From contig NZ_JAJFAX010000004.1 in NCBI RefSeq assembly GCF_019710475.1, positions 1 to 64,000 on the forward strand: DNA of 64,000 nt, written 5' to 3'. Both the position numbers and the translations under genes were made by a program. The number at the start of each line of letters is the position of its first letter. Position 1 is the stretch's first letter. Positions 8,168-16,132 of this stretch are shown in pieces. This stretch comes from Glycomyces sp. TRM65418. GTDB lineage: Bacteria > Actinomycetota > Actinomycetes > Mycobacteriales > Micromonosporaceae. The notes below the pieces were generated by a model that saw only the letters and a program-made list of their open reading frames with translations, had not been told where the DNA came from and made no database searches.

Positions 8168-8349
8168 TCAGGTTCGACGGATGGCGTCGAGCGCGCGGTC
8201 GTAGTAGTCCAGCAGCGGCGCGAGATCCCGGCGGCGGCGGCGATCCGGTCGATCGTCGTCTGCTCGAAGCCTTCGGCGAGGAAGAGGTCCATGGCGACGG
8301 CGGTGATCTCCTCGTACGCCTGTCGACGCGACCGCGCCCACAGCCCCGG
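8168..8349 (-). pseudogene. decayed TetR-family regulator
   Basis: One minus frame gives the TetR DNA-binding head: RRQAYEEITAVAMDLFLAEG, then FEQTTIDRIAAAAGISRR. Instead of the expected 'TFFRYFxxKED' the frame is lost, and a second frame supplies a C-terminal-like tail, LLDYYDRALDAIRRT, before a stop. About 120 residues of the ligand-binding domain are missing. I read it as an internal deletion plus frameshift. It sits between two unrelated plus-strand genes. Confidence 0.65.
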
Positions 8350-8603
8350 TGCCTCGTCGCCGGCGACGGGGCCGACGGCGGCGCCGAGCGCATGCATCCC
8401 GACGAGGTCGGACGCCGCGTCGGCGGCTCTCGACCGCCCCGACTCCGGGCCGACGGCGATCGTCGGCCGCCGGAACCGGATGACGGCGGCGGTGGCGCCG
8501 CTGCTCGGCCGGCGCCGCATGACCGAGATGGTCGGCCGGCTCATGACCGCCGACCGGTGACGAGGACTGGTAAGGAGCGGACACGAGCTCCTATCATCAG
8601 ATG

Positions 8604-9578
8604 ATGACGCGATCCATCGGCGGCCGAGACGTTCCCCCCGACCTCGCCCAGTGGGGGCTGCATGCGTTCGCGCTCGGCGCCCGGAGCACCCCGCAGGCGG
8701 TGGTGGCCATGGACGACAACGGCGTCCTGCTCTACCGCGCCCGGCATGGCGTCACCCTCGACCAACTTGCGGCGCAAGGGGTCACCGCCTCCCAGAGTCA
8801 GCTCGCGCTGCTGCGCGCCTATGGCCTGATCGCCATCGACGGCGACCGGATCGGCACCGCGTTCCCCGTGGTCGGCCCCGAAGTCCTCGGTCCGCTGCGG
8901 CCCCGCGTCCGCCGGTTCGCCGCCGACCTGGTCCCGCGGATCAGCGGCGAGGTCGCCGCGATCGCCGCGGAACTGCGCCGCCGCGGCCATGCCGGGCACG
9001 ACTACACCGTGGTCTTCGGGCACGCCGTCGACGGCCTGCTCTGGGACCGCCTCCGGGAACTGGGCATGTCGCCGAGCACCGAGCTGAGCATCGACCGTCC
9101 CTATTGGAACGGCGCCTTCTGGGCGTTGTACCCGCCGATCCGGGGAGCCGCCGGCGTCAACGAGGACGCCGGGGCCGAGGCCGCGCTGGTCATGGTCTGG
9201 TCCGACGCCACGGGCGAGGCCCTATGGGATCTGGCGCGATCGGAAGCGGGACGCGCGCTCATGGACGACCCGACCGGCCAGACCGATATCCCGGTCCTGG
9301 CCCCCCACGACGGCGACGCCCTCCACCGCCACAGCATGGGCATCGCCGACACCATCGCCCGAGTGCTCGGCTCCGACCCGCAGGCCCGGGCACTGCTCGA
9401 CGCGATCCCGGACGCCACGCCGCAGGAGAGCACGCTCATCGTGGCTCACGAACTCATCTGGGAGCTCATGGAAGCCCTCGTCGCGGCCGATCTCCTGCAG
9501 CCGCCCCCGGGGCTTCGCGGCCAGGCCGCCGAGTCGCTGACCGAGCAGCTCCTGCTGCGGCTTCACCCGCGCGACTGA
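8604..9578 (+). CDS. hypothetical protein, possible winged-helix regulator
   Basis: 324 residues of a family I do not recognise. Residues ~38-75 (MDDNGVLLYRARHGVTLDQL, then a TASQSQLALLRAYGLIAIDG stretch) have the rhythm of a winged-helix domain. The rest is soluble and mainly helical, with Trp-rich FWALYPPIRG near the middle. The ATG at 8604 lies 6 nt after TATCAT and has no Shine-Dalgarno site, which suggests a leaderless start; the ATG at 8601 is possible. It has no partner gene and ends before a strong terminator. Confidence 0.6.
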   Translation: MTRSIGGRDVPPDLAQWGLHAFALGARSTPQAVVAMDDNGVLLYRARHGVTLDQLAAQGVTASQSQLALLRAYGLIAIDGDRIGTAFPVVGPEVLGPLRPRVRRFAADLVPRISGEVAAIAAELRRRGHAGHDYTVVFGHAVDGLLWDRLRELGMSPSTELSIDRPYWNGAFWALYPPIRGAAGVNEDAGAEAALVMVWSDATGEALWDLARSEAGRALMDDPTGQTDIPVLAPHDGDALHRHSMGIADTIARVLGSDPQARALLDAIPDATPQESTLIVAHELIWELMEALVAADLLQPPPGLRGQAAESLTEQLLLRLHPRD

Positions 9579-9661
9579 CCGCGGGCCGCGACGATGACGC
9601 GGCGGTGCGCCGGGATCGTCTCGTCCTCGCTGGGCGCCTCGTCGGCGGCGTGCCACCGGAA

Positions 9662-9691
9662 GGGGCCGGCCTCCGCGAGGAGGCCGGCCCC
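9662..9691. terminator. bidirectional terminator between convergent genes
   Basis: A perfect 13-bp stem (GGGGCCGGCCTCC) is closed by a GCGA tetraloop of the stable GNRA type. It lies between the ends of the 8604-9578 and 9766-11472 genes and can serve both. Confidence 0.8.
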
Positions 9692-9765
9692 GGTTCGCCC
9701 TCGGGCCCTGCCGGTACGGGGGGTCGGCTCGGGCCCTCGGGTCGTTCTCCATCCGTGGTCGCGGG

Positions 9766-11472
9766 TCAGTTGGGGGAGTGGACCGTGCCGTCGTCCCAGT
9801 CCTTGGTGGCGCCCCGCATGTACCAGCTCGAGCCGCCGGACGGCGTGCTGCCGGAGAAGTACTGCGCGATGGAGCCTTCGAACGGCGTCGTCGAGGCGTT
9901 GCCGCCGTAGGCGTCCGTGTAGACCGTGGTCGAGCCGGAGACCTGCAGGCTGAAGCCGCCCGGCCGGTACTCCCGCAGGGTCCCCTTGAACGGCGACCGA
10001 GGATCGTCCCAGGCGAGGCGTTGCCCGCCCCCGGCCTGCAGCGCCTCCTCGCAGTTGGGGCCGCCCAGCAGGTCCGGCTCGTAGCACAGGTCCAAGACCC
10101 GGCCCATGCTGTTCGGCAGCGACGGGTCGTAGTAGCGCTGCGAGTCGACGACGTAGAACAGCGGCGAGATGCTGAAGTTCACGCCGGCGCCGTTGACCCG
10201 CGAGTTGCCGAACCAGAAGTCGTCCATGTCGGACACGTTGAACGGCTGCGGCGTCGGGTACAGCGGGTCGTAGTGCGTGTCGCCCCGCCGGATCGCGTCG
10301 ATGCAGCCCGACTCGGCGATCAGCCGGCCCGGCGTCACGTACTCCGAGGGCGAGTCCGCCGGGACCGGAGTCCCGACTTCGATGCGCGGGCCCCCGAAGC
10401 CCGGGCATTCGGAGGGGCTGAAGCCGCCGGCCTCGCCGAAGGGCATCATCAACGCGAACTTCGCCTGAACGGTGCGGCCGTTCGCGTTGCACTTGATGTT
10501 GCTGATCAGCTCGTGGACGTTGTTCTTGAACGCGTCCGGCGAGTGGGTGCCCTGGTGGATCTTCAGCAGGATGTCGCAGTCGGCGAGGACGTTGCCCTGC
10601 GGCGGCAGGAAGGCGGTGCCGTCGTCGCCCTGGATCACGTCGGTGTTCGCGACGAGCACCTTGTGCCCGACGTGGTCCTCGTGCCGGTGGCTGTGCTCGG
10701 GCAGGCTGTCGGCCTGCACCTCACTGACGTAGCCGAACGGGGGGAAGCCGCTCTCATCGAAGAGGGGCGAGGTCCGCGGGTCGTCGCCGTGCTCGTGCCC
10801 GAACGAGCAGCCGCTGGAGTGCCGCGTGGGGTGCCAGGTCGGGTAGACCTTGCCGTCGGGGCCGTATGCCCAGTACCGGGCGTGGATCTCGTTGGAGCAT
10901 TCGCCGGACCGGGGCTCGTAGCCCTTCGGGTTGGACTGCTGGATCAGTTCGTACGCCATGCTGAGCTCGGCGTCGGCCGGCGGCAGCCCCGAGCCCCATT
11001 CGGGGTTCGTAGGGCCGGGGTCCGTGGGGTCGGGCCCGGTGGGGTCGGGGTCGGTCTGGCCGGTGCAGACGTCGCCGTTGACGGCGATCCGGCTCGGGGC
11101 GGCGCTGCTGCCGCCGGCGGTGAAGCCGAAGACCTCGCGGCTCTGGCCGGATCCGATCGAGGCGTTCCAGCCGACGTCGGCGCCGCTGAAGTCGGATCCG
11201 CTCTGCGTCCAGTCGACGTTCCACGCGCTGTTGACGGTGGTGCCGGAGGGGAAGGTCCAGTCGATGCGCCAACCGTCGATCGGTTCGTCGGCGGTGATGG
11301 TGATGCTCGCCTGGAAGCCGGAGCCCCAGTCGCTGACGACCTGGTAGTCGACGTCGCAGCCCGCCTCGGCGAAGGCCTGGTCCGCCGAGCCGATCGTCAG
11401 CGTGCCGGCGCCGAGGGCGGCGACCGCCAAGCCGGTGAGCGCCAGTCGCCTGCGTCTTCGATGTGCTTGCAT
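9766..11472 (-). CDS. secreted CBM2 protein with histidine-rich domain of unknown function
   Basis: 568 residues from the ATG at 11472, behind an AAAGGAC site. A twin-basic signal peptide (RRRRRLALTGLAVAALGAG) precedes a CBM2 cellulose/chitin-binding module (CDVDYQVVSDWGSGFQASIT, tryptophan-rich, closing VNGDVC) and a DPTGPDPTDP linker. The C-terminal ~390 residues have no catalytic signature I recognise. They contain conserved-looking histidine clusters (TWHPTRHSSGCSFGHEHGDD, and HSHRHEDHVGHK) and several cysteine pairs, so metal binding is plausible. Substrate targeting to cellulose is inferred from the CBM2. The operator-like site upstream is nearly identical to that of the GH5 gene at 17831. 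Confidence 0.75.
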   Translation of the reverse strand: MQAHRRRRRLALTGLAVAALGAGTLTIGSADQAFAEAGCDVDYQVVSDWGSGFQASITITADEPIDGWRIDWTFPSGTTVNSAWNVDWTQSGSDFSGADVGWNASIGSGQSREVFGFTAGGSSAAPSRIAVNGDVCTGQTDPDPTGPDPTDPGPTNPEWGSGLPPADAELSMAYELIQQSNPKGYEPRSGECSNEIHARYWAYGPDGKVYPTWHPTRHSSGCSFGHEHGDDPRTSPLFDESGFPPFGYVSEVQADSLPEHSHRHEDHVGHKVLVANTDVIQGDDGTAFLPPQGNVLADCDILLKIHQGTHSPDAFKNNVHELISNIKCNANGRTVQAKFALMMPFGEAGGFSPSECPGFGGPRIEVGTPVPADSPSEYVTPGRLIAESGCIDAIRRGDTHYDPLYPTPQPFNVSDMDDFWFGNSRVNGAGVNFSISPLFYVVDSQRYYDPSLPNSMGRVLDLCYEPDLLGGPNCEEALQAGGGQRLAWDDPRSPFKGTLREYRPGGFSLQVSGSTTVYTDAYGGNASTTPFEGSIAQYFSGSTPSGGSSWYMRGATKDWDDGTVHSPN

Positions 11473-11570
11473 GGTTCGATGTCCTTTGCTCTTCGGGGCC
11501 CTCCGCTCCAACAGCACTCGAAGGGATCCCGTCGGCGCCGCGGGGAGATCGGGGACGACCGTCGCGCCGA

Positions 11571-11584
11571 GGGAATCGCTCCCA
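11571..11584 (-). promoter_or_regulatory. LacI/CebR-like operator upstream of the CBM2 gene
   Basis: The minus strand reads TGGGAGCGATTCCC. This is close to the CebR/CelR cellulose-repressor site of actinobacteria (TGGGAGCGCTCCCA) and one base different from the site before the GH5 gene. It begins 3 bases after the proposed -10, where a bound repressor would block initiation. Confidence 0.6.
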
Positions 11585-11587
11585 GGC

Positions 11588-11615
11588 TGTATATCGATGG
11601 TTGACGATATGTAAA
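11588..11615 (-). promoter_or_regulatory. promoter of the CBM2 gene
   Basis: Minus strand: TTTACA, a 16-base spacer, then TATACA. These match the -35 and -10 consensus in five and four of six bases. The AT-rich patch stands out from its GC-rich surroundings. Confidence 0.45.
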
Positions 11616-11644
11616 GAGCATGTCAAGGCTTTCCTGCAACTTTC

Positions 11645-11655
11645 AGAAACTTTCG
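11645..11655. promoter_or_regulatory. possible xylanolytic-type operator
   Basis: AGAAACTTTCG differs by one base from CGAAACTTTCG, a palindrome reported upstream of Streptomyces xylanase genes. It lies ~30 bases before the proposed -35 of the CBM2 gene. Confidence 0.35.
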
Positions 11656-11776
11656 GACAGCAAGCGTTTGATGTACCGATAAGGCAATTGGGCAGGGCAT
11701 GCTTCCCGCCTTGCGCGCCAGCGGAAGCGGACTCCGGCGCGGGGAGCGTCCAGCAGAACCGGTTATCTTGGATTCA

Positions 11777-12379
11777 ATGGTCGCCCTTCCCAAGCCTCGG
11801 CCGCGTCCTCCTTGGGAGGACGGGCACTTCGTCGGCGGGCACGTGGTCCTGGACCTGACGAACACGGTGTTCGACCGGGCGCATCCGGTAGCGGACAACG
11901 AGCTGCTGAAGACCCCGTCGGCGGCGCTGGCCTGGTGTGCGTCCGTCGGGCTGCTCGAGGACGGTCTGCCGGAGGTGAGCGGTGCCGCGGCGGACGCGCT
12001 CGTGTCCCAGCTGCGGGCCGTCCGCGAGGACGCCTGGGCGGTCTTCGACGCCGTGGCGCGGACGGCGCCGATTCCGGAGGCCCCGTTCGGCGCCCTGCTG
12101 GAGCGCGGCGGCGCGGGCCTGCGAGACGAGCGCCTGCGCGGCGTCGACGCGAGTCGGGTGCCGCTCGACTTCGACGGCGAGCCCGATGCGATACCGGCGG
12201 CGTTGTCCCTGTCGGCGGTCCAGGCCCTGTTCACCTTGCCGCGCGGCCGGATCCGGGCGTGCGCTCGGTGCGGGTGGCTGTTCCTCGACTCCTCGCGCGG
12301 CGGCCGGCGCCGCTGGTGCAGCATGGGGACCTGCGGGAACCGCGAGAAGGCCAGCCGCCACCGCCGAGGCAAGCGCTGA
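11777..12379 (+). CDS. CGNR zinc-finger / ABATE-domain regulator
   Basis: 200 residues. The N-terminal half (GGHVVLDLTNTVFDRAH...) is the ABATE stress-response domain. The C-terminal ~45 residues form the CGNR zinc finger: two CxxC-type pairs (RACARCGWLFLDSS, then RRWCSMGTCGNREKASRHRR). Such proteins are putative transcription factors in actinobacteria. The ATG at 11777 lies 7 nt after TATCTT with no Shine-Dalgarno site, which suggests a leaderless start. An in-frame upstream ATG at 11699 would add 26 residues without similarity. It is divergent from the CBM2 gene. Confidence 0.85.
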   Translation: MVALPKPRPRPPWEDGHFVGGHVVLDLTNTVFDRAHPVADNELLKTPSAALAWCASVGLLEDGLPEVSGAAADALVSQLRAVREDAWAVFDAVARTAPIPEAPFGALLERGGAGLRDERLRGVDASRVPLDFDGEPDAIPAALSLSAVQALFTLPRGRIRACARCGWLFLDSSRGGRRRWCSMGTCGNREKASRHRRGKR

Positions 12380-12689
12380 CCCGCCCCGTTCACCGGCCTC
12401 CGCGCGCCGCCGTCGGCGCCCCTCAGCAGTCGCCCCGACTCCTCGACCGCGACTCGCGGACGGTCAGGGCGGGCCGCCTGCTCGCCGCCGTTCGCTCGGT
12501 TCGGCCAGTCGCGTCGCGAAGGGGCGCATGAGCGCCGCGCGCTGTGGACGGGGAAAGCGTCCCGAGGCGGTGTCCGACCGGCATCCCGAAACGGTGCAGG
12601 CGCGAGCGGGGCGTCCGGGAGCGGCCGGTCGCCGAGGGACGGCGAAGGGCGCACTGCCGGGCCGGGGTTCGACGCGTCGTCGGGGGTCT
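12380..12689. other. gap between regulator and helicase genes
   Basis: No gene is visible. On the minus strand near 12432-12480 a short frame reads PALTVRESRSRSRGD before a stop. This resembles the very end of LacI-family regulators ('LVVRES'), but it is too short to call. Confidence 0.4.
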
Positions 12690-14369
12690 TCAGCTGCGGC
12701 GCGGCGGCGCCGAGTAGCGCTCGCGGCGGGCCGTGGGGCGCTTGCCCTTGATCGTAGTCTGCCGCAGCGCTTCGATCACCTCGTCGGCCGAGGACTCGGG
12801 GACCTCCACGAGCGAGAACCGGTCGGCGATCTCGATCGCCCCGATGTCGCGGCCGCTGAGCCGCGACTCTCCGGCGATCGCCCCGACCAGGTCCTTCGGC
12901 CGCACTCCGGCCTCGCGCCCGAGGTTGAGGAACACCCGCGTCGTCTCGCCCTCCGTGCGCGGAGGCCGATCGCCGCGCCGGTCGGACTCGCGCCGCGGCC
13001 CCCGGCCGCCCGGTTCGGCGATCGCCGGGATCTCCCGCTCGTCGATGTCGCCCCCGGTCGCCTCGTGCGCCAGCTTGACCGCCGCGAGGGCGATGTCCAT
13101 GACGTCGAACTCGTCGGTGAGCGCCTCCACGACCACGCGGAACTGGTCGAGGTCGTCCACGACAAGGCTCTCCTGCAGCGCGGCCCGGGTCGTCTCCAGG
13201 CGACGGGCGCGCAGGTCGGTGACCGTGGGGACCTTCTCGATGGTGATGCGCCGCTTCGTCAACCGCTCGATCGACTTGAGCATCCGATGCTCGCGCGGCT
13301 CCACGAGCGTGATCGCCACGCCTTCGCGTCCGGCGCGCCCGACCCGGCCGATGCGGTGGACGTACGCCTCGGCCGCGGCGGGCACGTTGTAGTTGATCAC
13401 GTGCGTGAGGTGCTCGATGTCGAGCCCGCGGGCGGCCACGTCGGTCGCGACGAGCAGGTCGGCGGCGCCCCCGCGGAGGCGCTTCATGACGCGGTCGCGC
13501 TGGTCCTGGCTCAAGCCGCCGTGCAGCGCCTCGGCCCGGTGGCCGCGCCCGTTCAGGGTCTCGGTGAGCTCCTCGACCTCGGCCCGCGTGCGGCAGAAGA
13601 CGATCGCCGCCTCGGGCGACTCCACGTCCAGCACCCGGCCGAGCGCGTCCGGCTTGTGCGCGCGGGCGACGATGTAGCCGCTCTGGCGCACCAGGGGCGA
13701 GTCCTCGGCGGCGGCCGACTCCCGGCCGAGCTCGACCCGGACCGGGTCCCGCAACTGCCGCCGGGCGATGCGGTCGAGGCGCGCGGGCATGGTGGCCGAG
13801 AACAGCATGGTCTGCCGGTCCTCGCGGGTCCGGCCGAGGATCGCCTCGATGTCCTCGGCGAAGCCCATGTCGAGCATCTCGTCCGCTTCGTCGAGCACCA
13901 CCGTGGACACGTCGTCGAGGCGGAGGCTCCCGCGGTCGATGTGGTCGAGCGCGCGGCCGGGCGTCGCCACGACCACGTCGACGCCCCGGCGCAGCACCTG
14001 GAGCTGGCGGCCGATCGGCTGGCCGCCGTAGATCGGCAGGACCCGCACGCCCAGCTCGCGGCCGTAACGGTGGAACGCCTGCGACACCTGCACGGCCAGC
14101 TCCCGCGTCGGCACCAGCACGAGGGCGTCCGGGTTCGATCCGCCCCGGTCGGCGGGCATCCGCGCGATCACGGGCAGCGCGAACGCGGCGGTCTTCCCGG
14201 TGCCGGTCGCGGCCTGGCCGAGCAGATCGCGCCCGGCGAGGAGCGACGGGATGGCCTCCCGCTGGATCGGCGTGGGCTCCTCGTAGCCGAGGTCGGCCAG
14301 CACGCGCAGGAGTTCGGGCGCCAAGCCCAGTTCGGCGAAGCCCGCCGCTTCAGCGTTCGTGGCGTTCAC
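12690..14369 (-). CDS. DEAD-box ATP-dependent RNA helicase
   Basis: 559 residues from the GTG at 14369, behind a GGAGGG site. Ordered motifs: Q-motif (PTPIQREAIP), I AATGTGKT, Ia PTRELA, Ib TPGR, II DEAD in VVLDEADEMLDMGF, III SAT, then HGGLSQDQRD, VATDVAARGLDI and HRIGRVGRAG. The last ~80 residues (TRVFLNLGREAGVRPKDLVG, IEIADRFSLVEVP) are a DbpA-type RNA-binding domain. This is the DeaD/CsdA group that unwinds structured RNA and aids ribosome assembly, often in the cold. A cold-shock protein gene lies just upstream on the same strand. Confidence 0.95.
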   Translation of the reverse strand: MNATNAEAAGFAELGLAPELLRVLADLGYEEPTPIQREAIPSLLAGRDLLGQAATGTGKTAAFALPVIARMPADRGGSNPDALVLVPTRELAVQVSQAFHRYGRELGVRVLPIYGGQPIGRQLQVLRRGVDVVVATPGRALDHIDRGSLRLDDVSTVVLDEADEMLDMGFAEDIEAILGRTREDRQTMLFSATMPARLDRIARRQLRDPVRVELGRESAAAEDSPLVRQSGYIVARAHKPDALGRVLDVESPEAAIVFCRTRAEVEELTETLNGRGHRAEALHGGLSQDQRDRVMKRLRGGAADLLVATDVAARGLDIEHLTHVINYNVPAAAEAYVHRIGRVGRAGREGVAITLVEPREHRMLKSIERLTKRRITIEKVPTVTDLRARRLETTRAALQESLVVDDLDQFRVVVEALTDEFDVMDIALAAVKLAHEATGGDIDEREIPAIAEPGGRGPRRESDRRGDRPPRTEGETTRVFLNLGREAGVRPKDLVGAIAGESRLSGRDIGAIEIADRFSLVEVPESSADEVIEALRQTTIKGKRPTARRERYSAPPRRS

Positions 14370-14407
14370 GGGCCCTCCGATCGCGATCGCTCTGGTGGCA
14401 CCCCGAA

Positions 14408-14427
14408 CCGGCCCCGTCCGGGGCCGG
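14408..14427 (-). terminator. hairpin between cold-shock gene and helicase
   Basis: CCGGCCCC-GTCC-GGGGCCGG forms a perfect 8-bp stem in the 80-base gap. It could terminate or attenuate read-through from the cold-shock gene into the helicase gene. Confidence 0.5.
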
Positions 14428-14449
14428 CGCTTCGGGCCGCCTTGCTCTT

Positions 14450-14659
14450 CTACACGGGTTCGACCTGCGTCGCCGCGGGCTTGCCGCGGTCGCCCGTGGT
14501 GACCTCGAAGCGGACGCGCTGGCCGTCCTCGAGCGTCCGGAAACCGCCGGTCTCGGCGATCGAGGTGAAGTGCACGAAGTAGTCGCCGTTCCCCTCGTCG
14601 TCCTCGATGAACCCGTACCCCTTGTCGGAGTCGAACCATTTGACCGTACCGGTCGGCAT
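14450..14659 (-). CDS. cold-shock protein (CspA family)
   Basis: 69 residues, a single OB-fold. RNP1 is KGYGFIEDD (residues ~14-22) and RNP2 is YFVHFTSI (~28-35). Csp proteins bind single-stranded RNA and DNA and melt RNA hairpins. The ATG at 14659 gives the usual [14 protein letters not shown] start; a GTG nine bases earlier is in frame. With the DEAD helicase downstream it forms a plausible RNA-remodelling pair. No classical cold-box was recognised. Confidence 0.93.
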   Translation of the reverse strand: MPTGTVKWFDSDKGYGFIEDDEGNGDYFVHFTSIAETGGFRTLEDGQRVRFEVTTGDRGKPAATQVEPV

Positions 14660-15126
14660 GATCCTCACCGCCTTCTGATCTTGCGTTTCGGGATCACCGG
14701 GTACCCGCGAACCGCCGCGTCATGCCCGCGCGGGTCCTCCGGTCCGGGCACCGATCCGTCAGGGCTGCTCGGGGCCTGCGGCGAGCCGGTGACGCTGAGC
14801 GCGATGCAGGCCGCCGTGCGCACGACCGCGGCGACGAGCGTGGGAACGCCCCCGCCGAGCGCCTCCCGCGCGAGGTACGAGCTCACCGCAGTGCTGATGG
14901 CGCCCGCGGCTCCGGCGCCCTGGAGTCGCGGCCGTCGCTCGTCCTGTGCGTGGTCTCGGGACGGCGCCCCTCCTTCCGCGCTGCGGAACGCATCGGCCTC
15001 GCCGCGGGCCCGCGCCGGCAAGTGAACGGCAAGCGGGGCCGCCTAGGCTTTCGAGCCGCTGCGGCTTCAGGCGCGCCGTGCCGCCGCGGCCATCATCTAC
15101 TTGAGACAGAAAACGAGGTCGTCCCC
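14660..15126. other. gap; possible small membrane protein on the minus strand
   Basis: A minus-strand frame (15021-14665) contains a hydrophobic stretch, AISTAVSSYLAREALGGGVP then TLVAAVVRTAACIALSVTG. Its only start is a TTG without a Shine-Dalgarno site and its ends are charged and unpatterned. I leave it as an uncertain small gene or a relic. Confidence 0.3.
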
Positions 15127-15579
15127 TTGAGCTGGTATCTGGCGGTACTCAAGAACTACGCGAATTTCAGCGGGCGTGCCCGCCGCGAGGAGTACTGGAC
15201 GTACGTGCTCTTCCACGCGCTCGCGATCATCATGCTGTACGCGATCTCTCTGGCGACCCTCGTGCTCAGCGCCGGTCTGGAAGGCGGCCCCGCCGCCGCC
15301 CTGGCCGTCGCCGGGACCCTCCCGCTGATCGCCTACGGCCTCGGGACCGTGGTCCCCACGCTCGCGGTGGTGGTGCGCCGGCTGCACGACACCGGGCGCA
15401 CGGGCTGGTGGTACCTCATCGCCTTCGTGCCCTTCGGCGGCATCGTCCTCCTCCTCTTCATGGTGTGGCCGGGCGATCCCCACGGCAACCGGCACGGCCC
15501 CAGCCCCAAGCCCGTTCCGGAGTCCCCCCTGGCGATGCGCCACCGCGAACCGAACGCGCCCTTCGCTTCTCGGACCTGA
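15127..15579 (+). CDS. DUF805 membrane protein
   Basis: 150 residues. The start TTG at 15127 lies ~9 bases after a GAGG site and gives the family's typical beginning (SWYLAVLKNYANFSGRARRE, with EYW following). Four hydrophobic segments follow, and the family motif VRRLHDTGRTGWWYL lies near residue 80. The end GDPHGNRHGPSPKP matches the 'G..N.yG..P' tail. DUF805 proteins are inner-membrane proteins of unknown role, found in many bacteria. Confidence 0.88.
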   Translation: MSWYLAVLKNYANFSGRARREEYWTYVLFHALAIIMLYAISLATLVLSAGLEGGPAAALAVAGTLPLIAYGLGTVVPTLAVVVRRLHDTGRTGWWYLIAFVPFGGIVLLLFMVWPGDPHGNRHGPSPKPVPESPLAMRHREPNAPFASRT

Positions 15580-15636
15580 GTCCAGGACCGCCCCGGCGTG
15601 GCGCCTCCCCTCGGCGCCGGGGCGGCCCGCCTCCGC

Positions 15637-15664
15637 GGGGCACTGTCCGATGCGGCAGTGCCCC
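15637..15664. terminator. terminator between convergent genes
   Basis: GGGGCACTG pairs perfectly with CAGTGCCCC across a 10-base loop, between the DUF805 gene and the oppositely oriented VOC gene. Confidence 0.7.
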
Positions 15665-15673
15665 CCGCGGGCG

Positions 15674-16084
15674 TCACTCCGGCGAGGCGGGCATCGCCGA
15701 GGGGTCGTACGCCAGCAGCTCCCAGCTGTGGCCGTCCGGGTCGTCCACGGCCCGGTTGTAGAGCCAGCCCATGTCCTGCGCGGGCCGAGGCTCGGTGCCG
15801 CCGGCCGCCACCGCCGCGACGGTCAGCCGGTCGACCTCTTCCTTCGACTCGGCGGCCAGGGCGTTGATCGCCTCGATGCCGTCGGAGGCGATCTTCCGCG
15901 ACGTGAAGCCGGAGAACTGCTCGTGCGTCATGAGCTGCAGGGCGATCGCGTCGCTCAGGAGCACCTGCGCCGAGGTCTCATCGGTGAACTGCGGATTCAG
16001 TGTGCCGCCCAAGGCCTGGTAGAACGCCTTGCTCGCCTCCAGGTCGGCGACGGGGAGATTGATGTAGATCTGCGTGAAAGCCAT
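15674..16084 (-). CDS. VOC-family (glyoxalase-like) protein
   Basis: 136 residues with the paired beta-alpha-beta-beta-beta units of the vicinal oxygen chelate fold. It opens FTQIYINLPVADLEASKAFY and closes NRAVDDPDGHSWELLAYD. This subgroup is usually annotated glyoxalase/bleomycin-resistance-like; the actual substrate is unknown. It lies 48 bases downstream of the AraC gene on the same strand and is probably cotranscribed. Confidence 0.88.
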   Translation of the reverse strand: MAFTQIYINLPVADLEASKAFYQALGGTLNPQFTDETSAQVLLSDAIALQLMTHEQFSGFTSRKIASDGIEAINALAAESKEEVDRLTVAAVAAGGTEPRPAQDMGWLYNRAVDDPDGHSWELLAYDPSAMPASPE

Positions 16085-16132
16085 CGAACGCTCCTCGGTT
16101 CGAGCGGCCGGTCCCTCCGGCCCGGTTCGAAT

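Noticed and set aside
11982..14582. 866-codon plus-strand frame opposite the helicase
   Set aside because: Shadow frame; all DEAD-box motifs read on the minus strand.
14665..15021. Minus-strand frame with a hydrophobic segment before the cold-shock gene
   Set aside because: Only a TTG start without a ribosome site, and no family; noted as uncertain in the gap entry rather than called as a gene.
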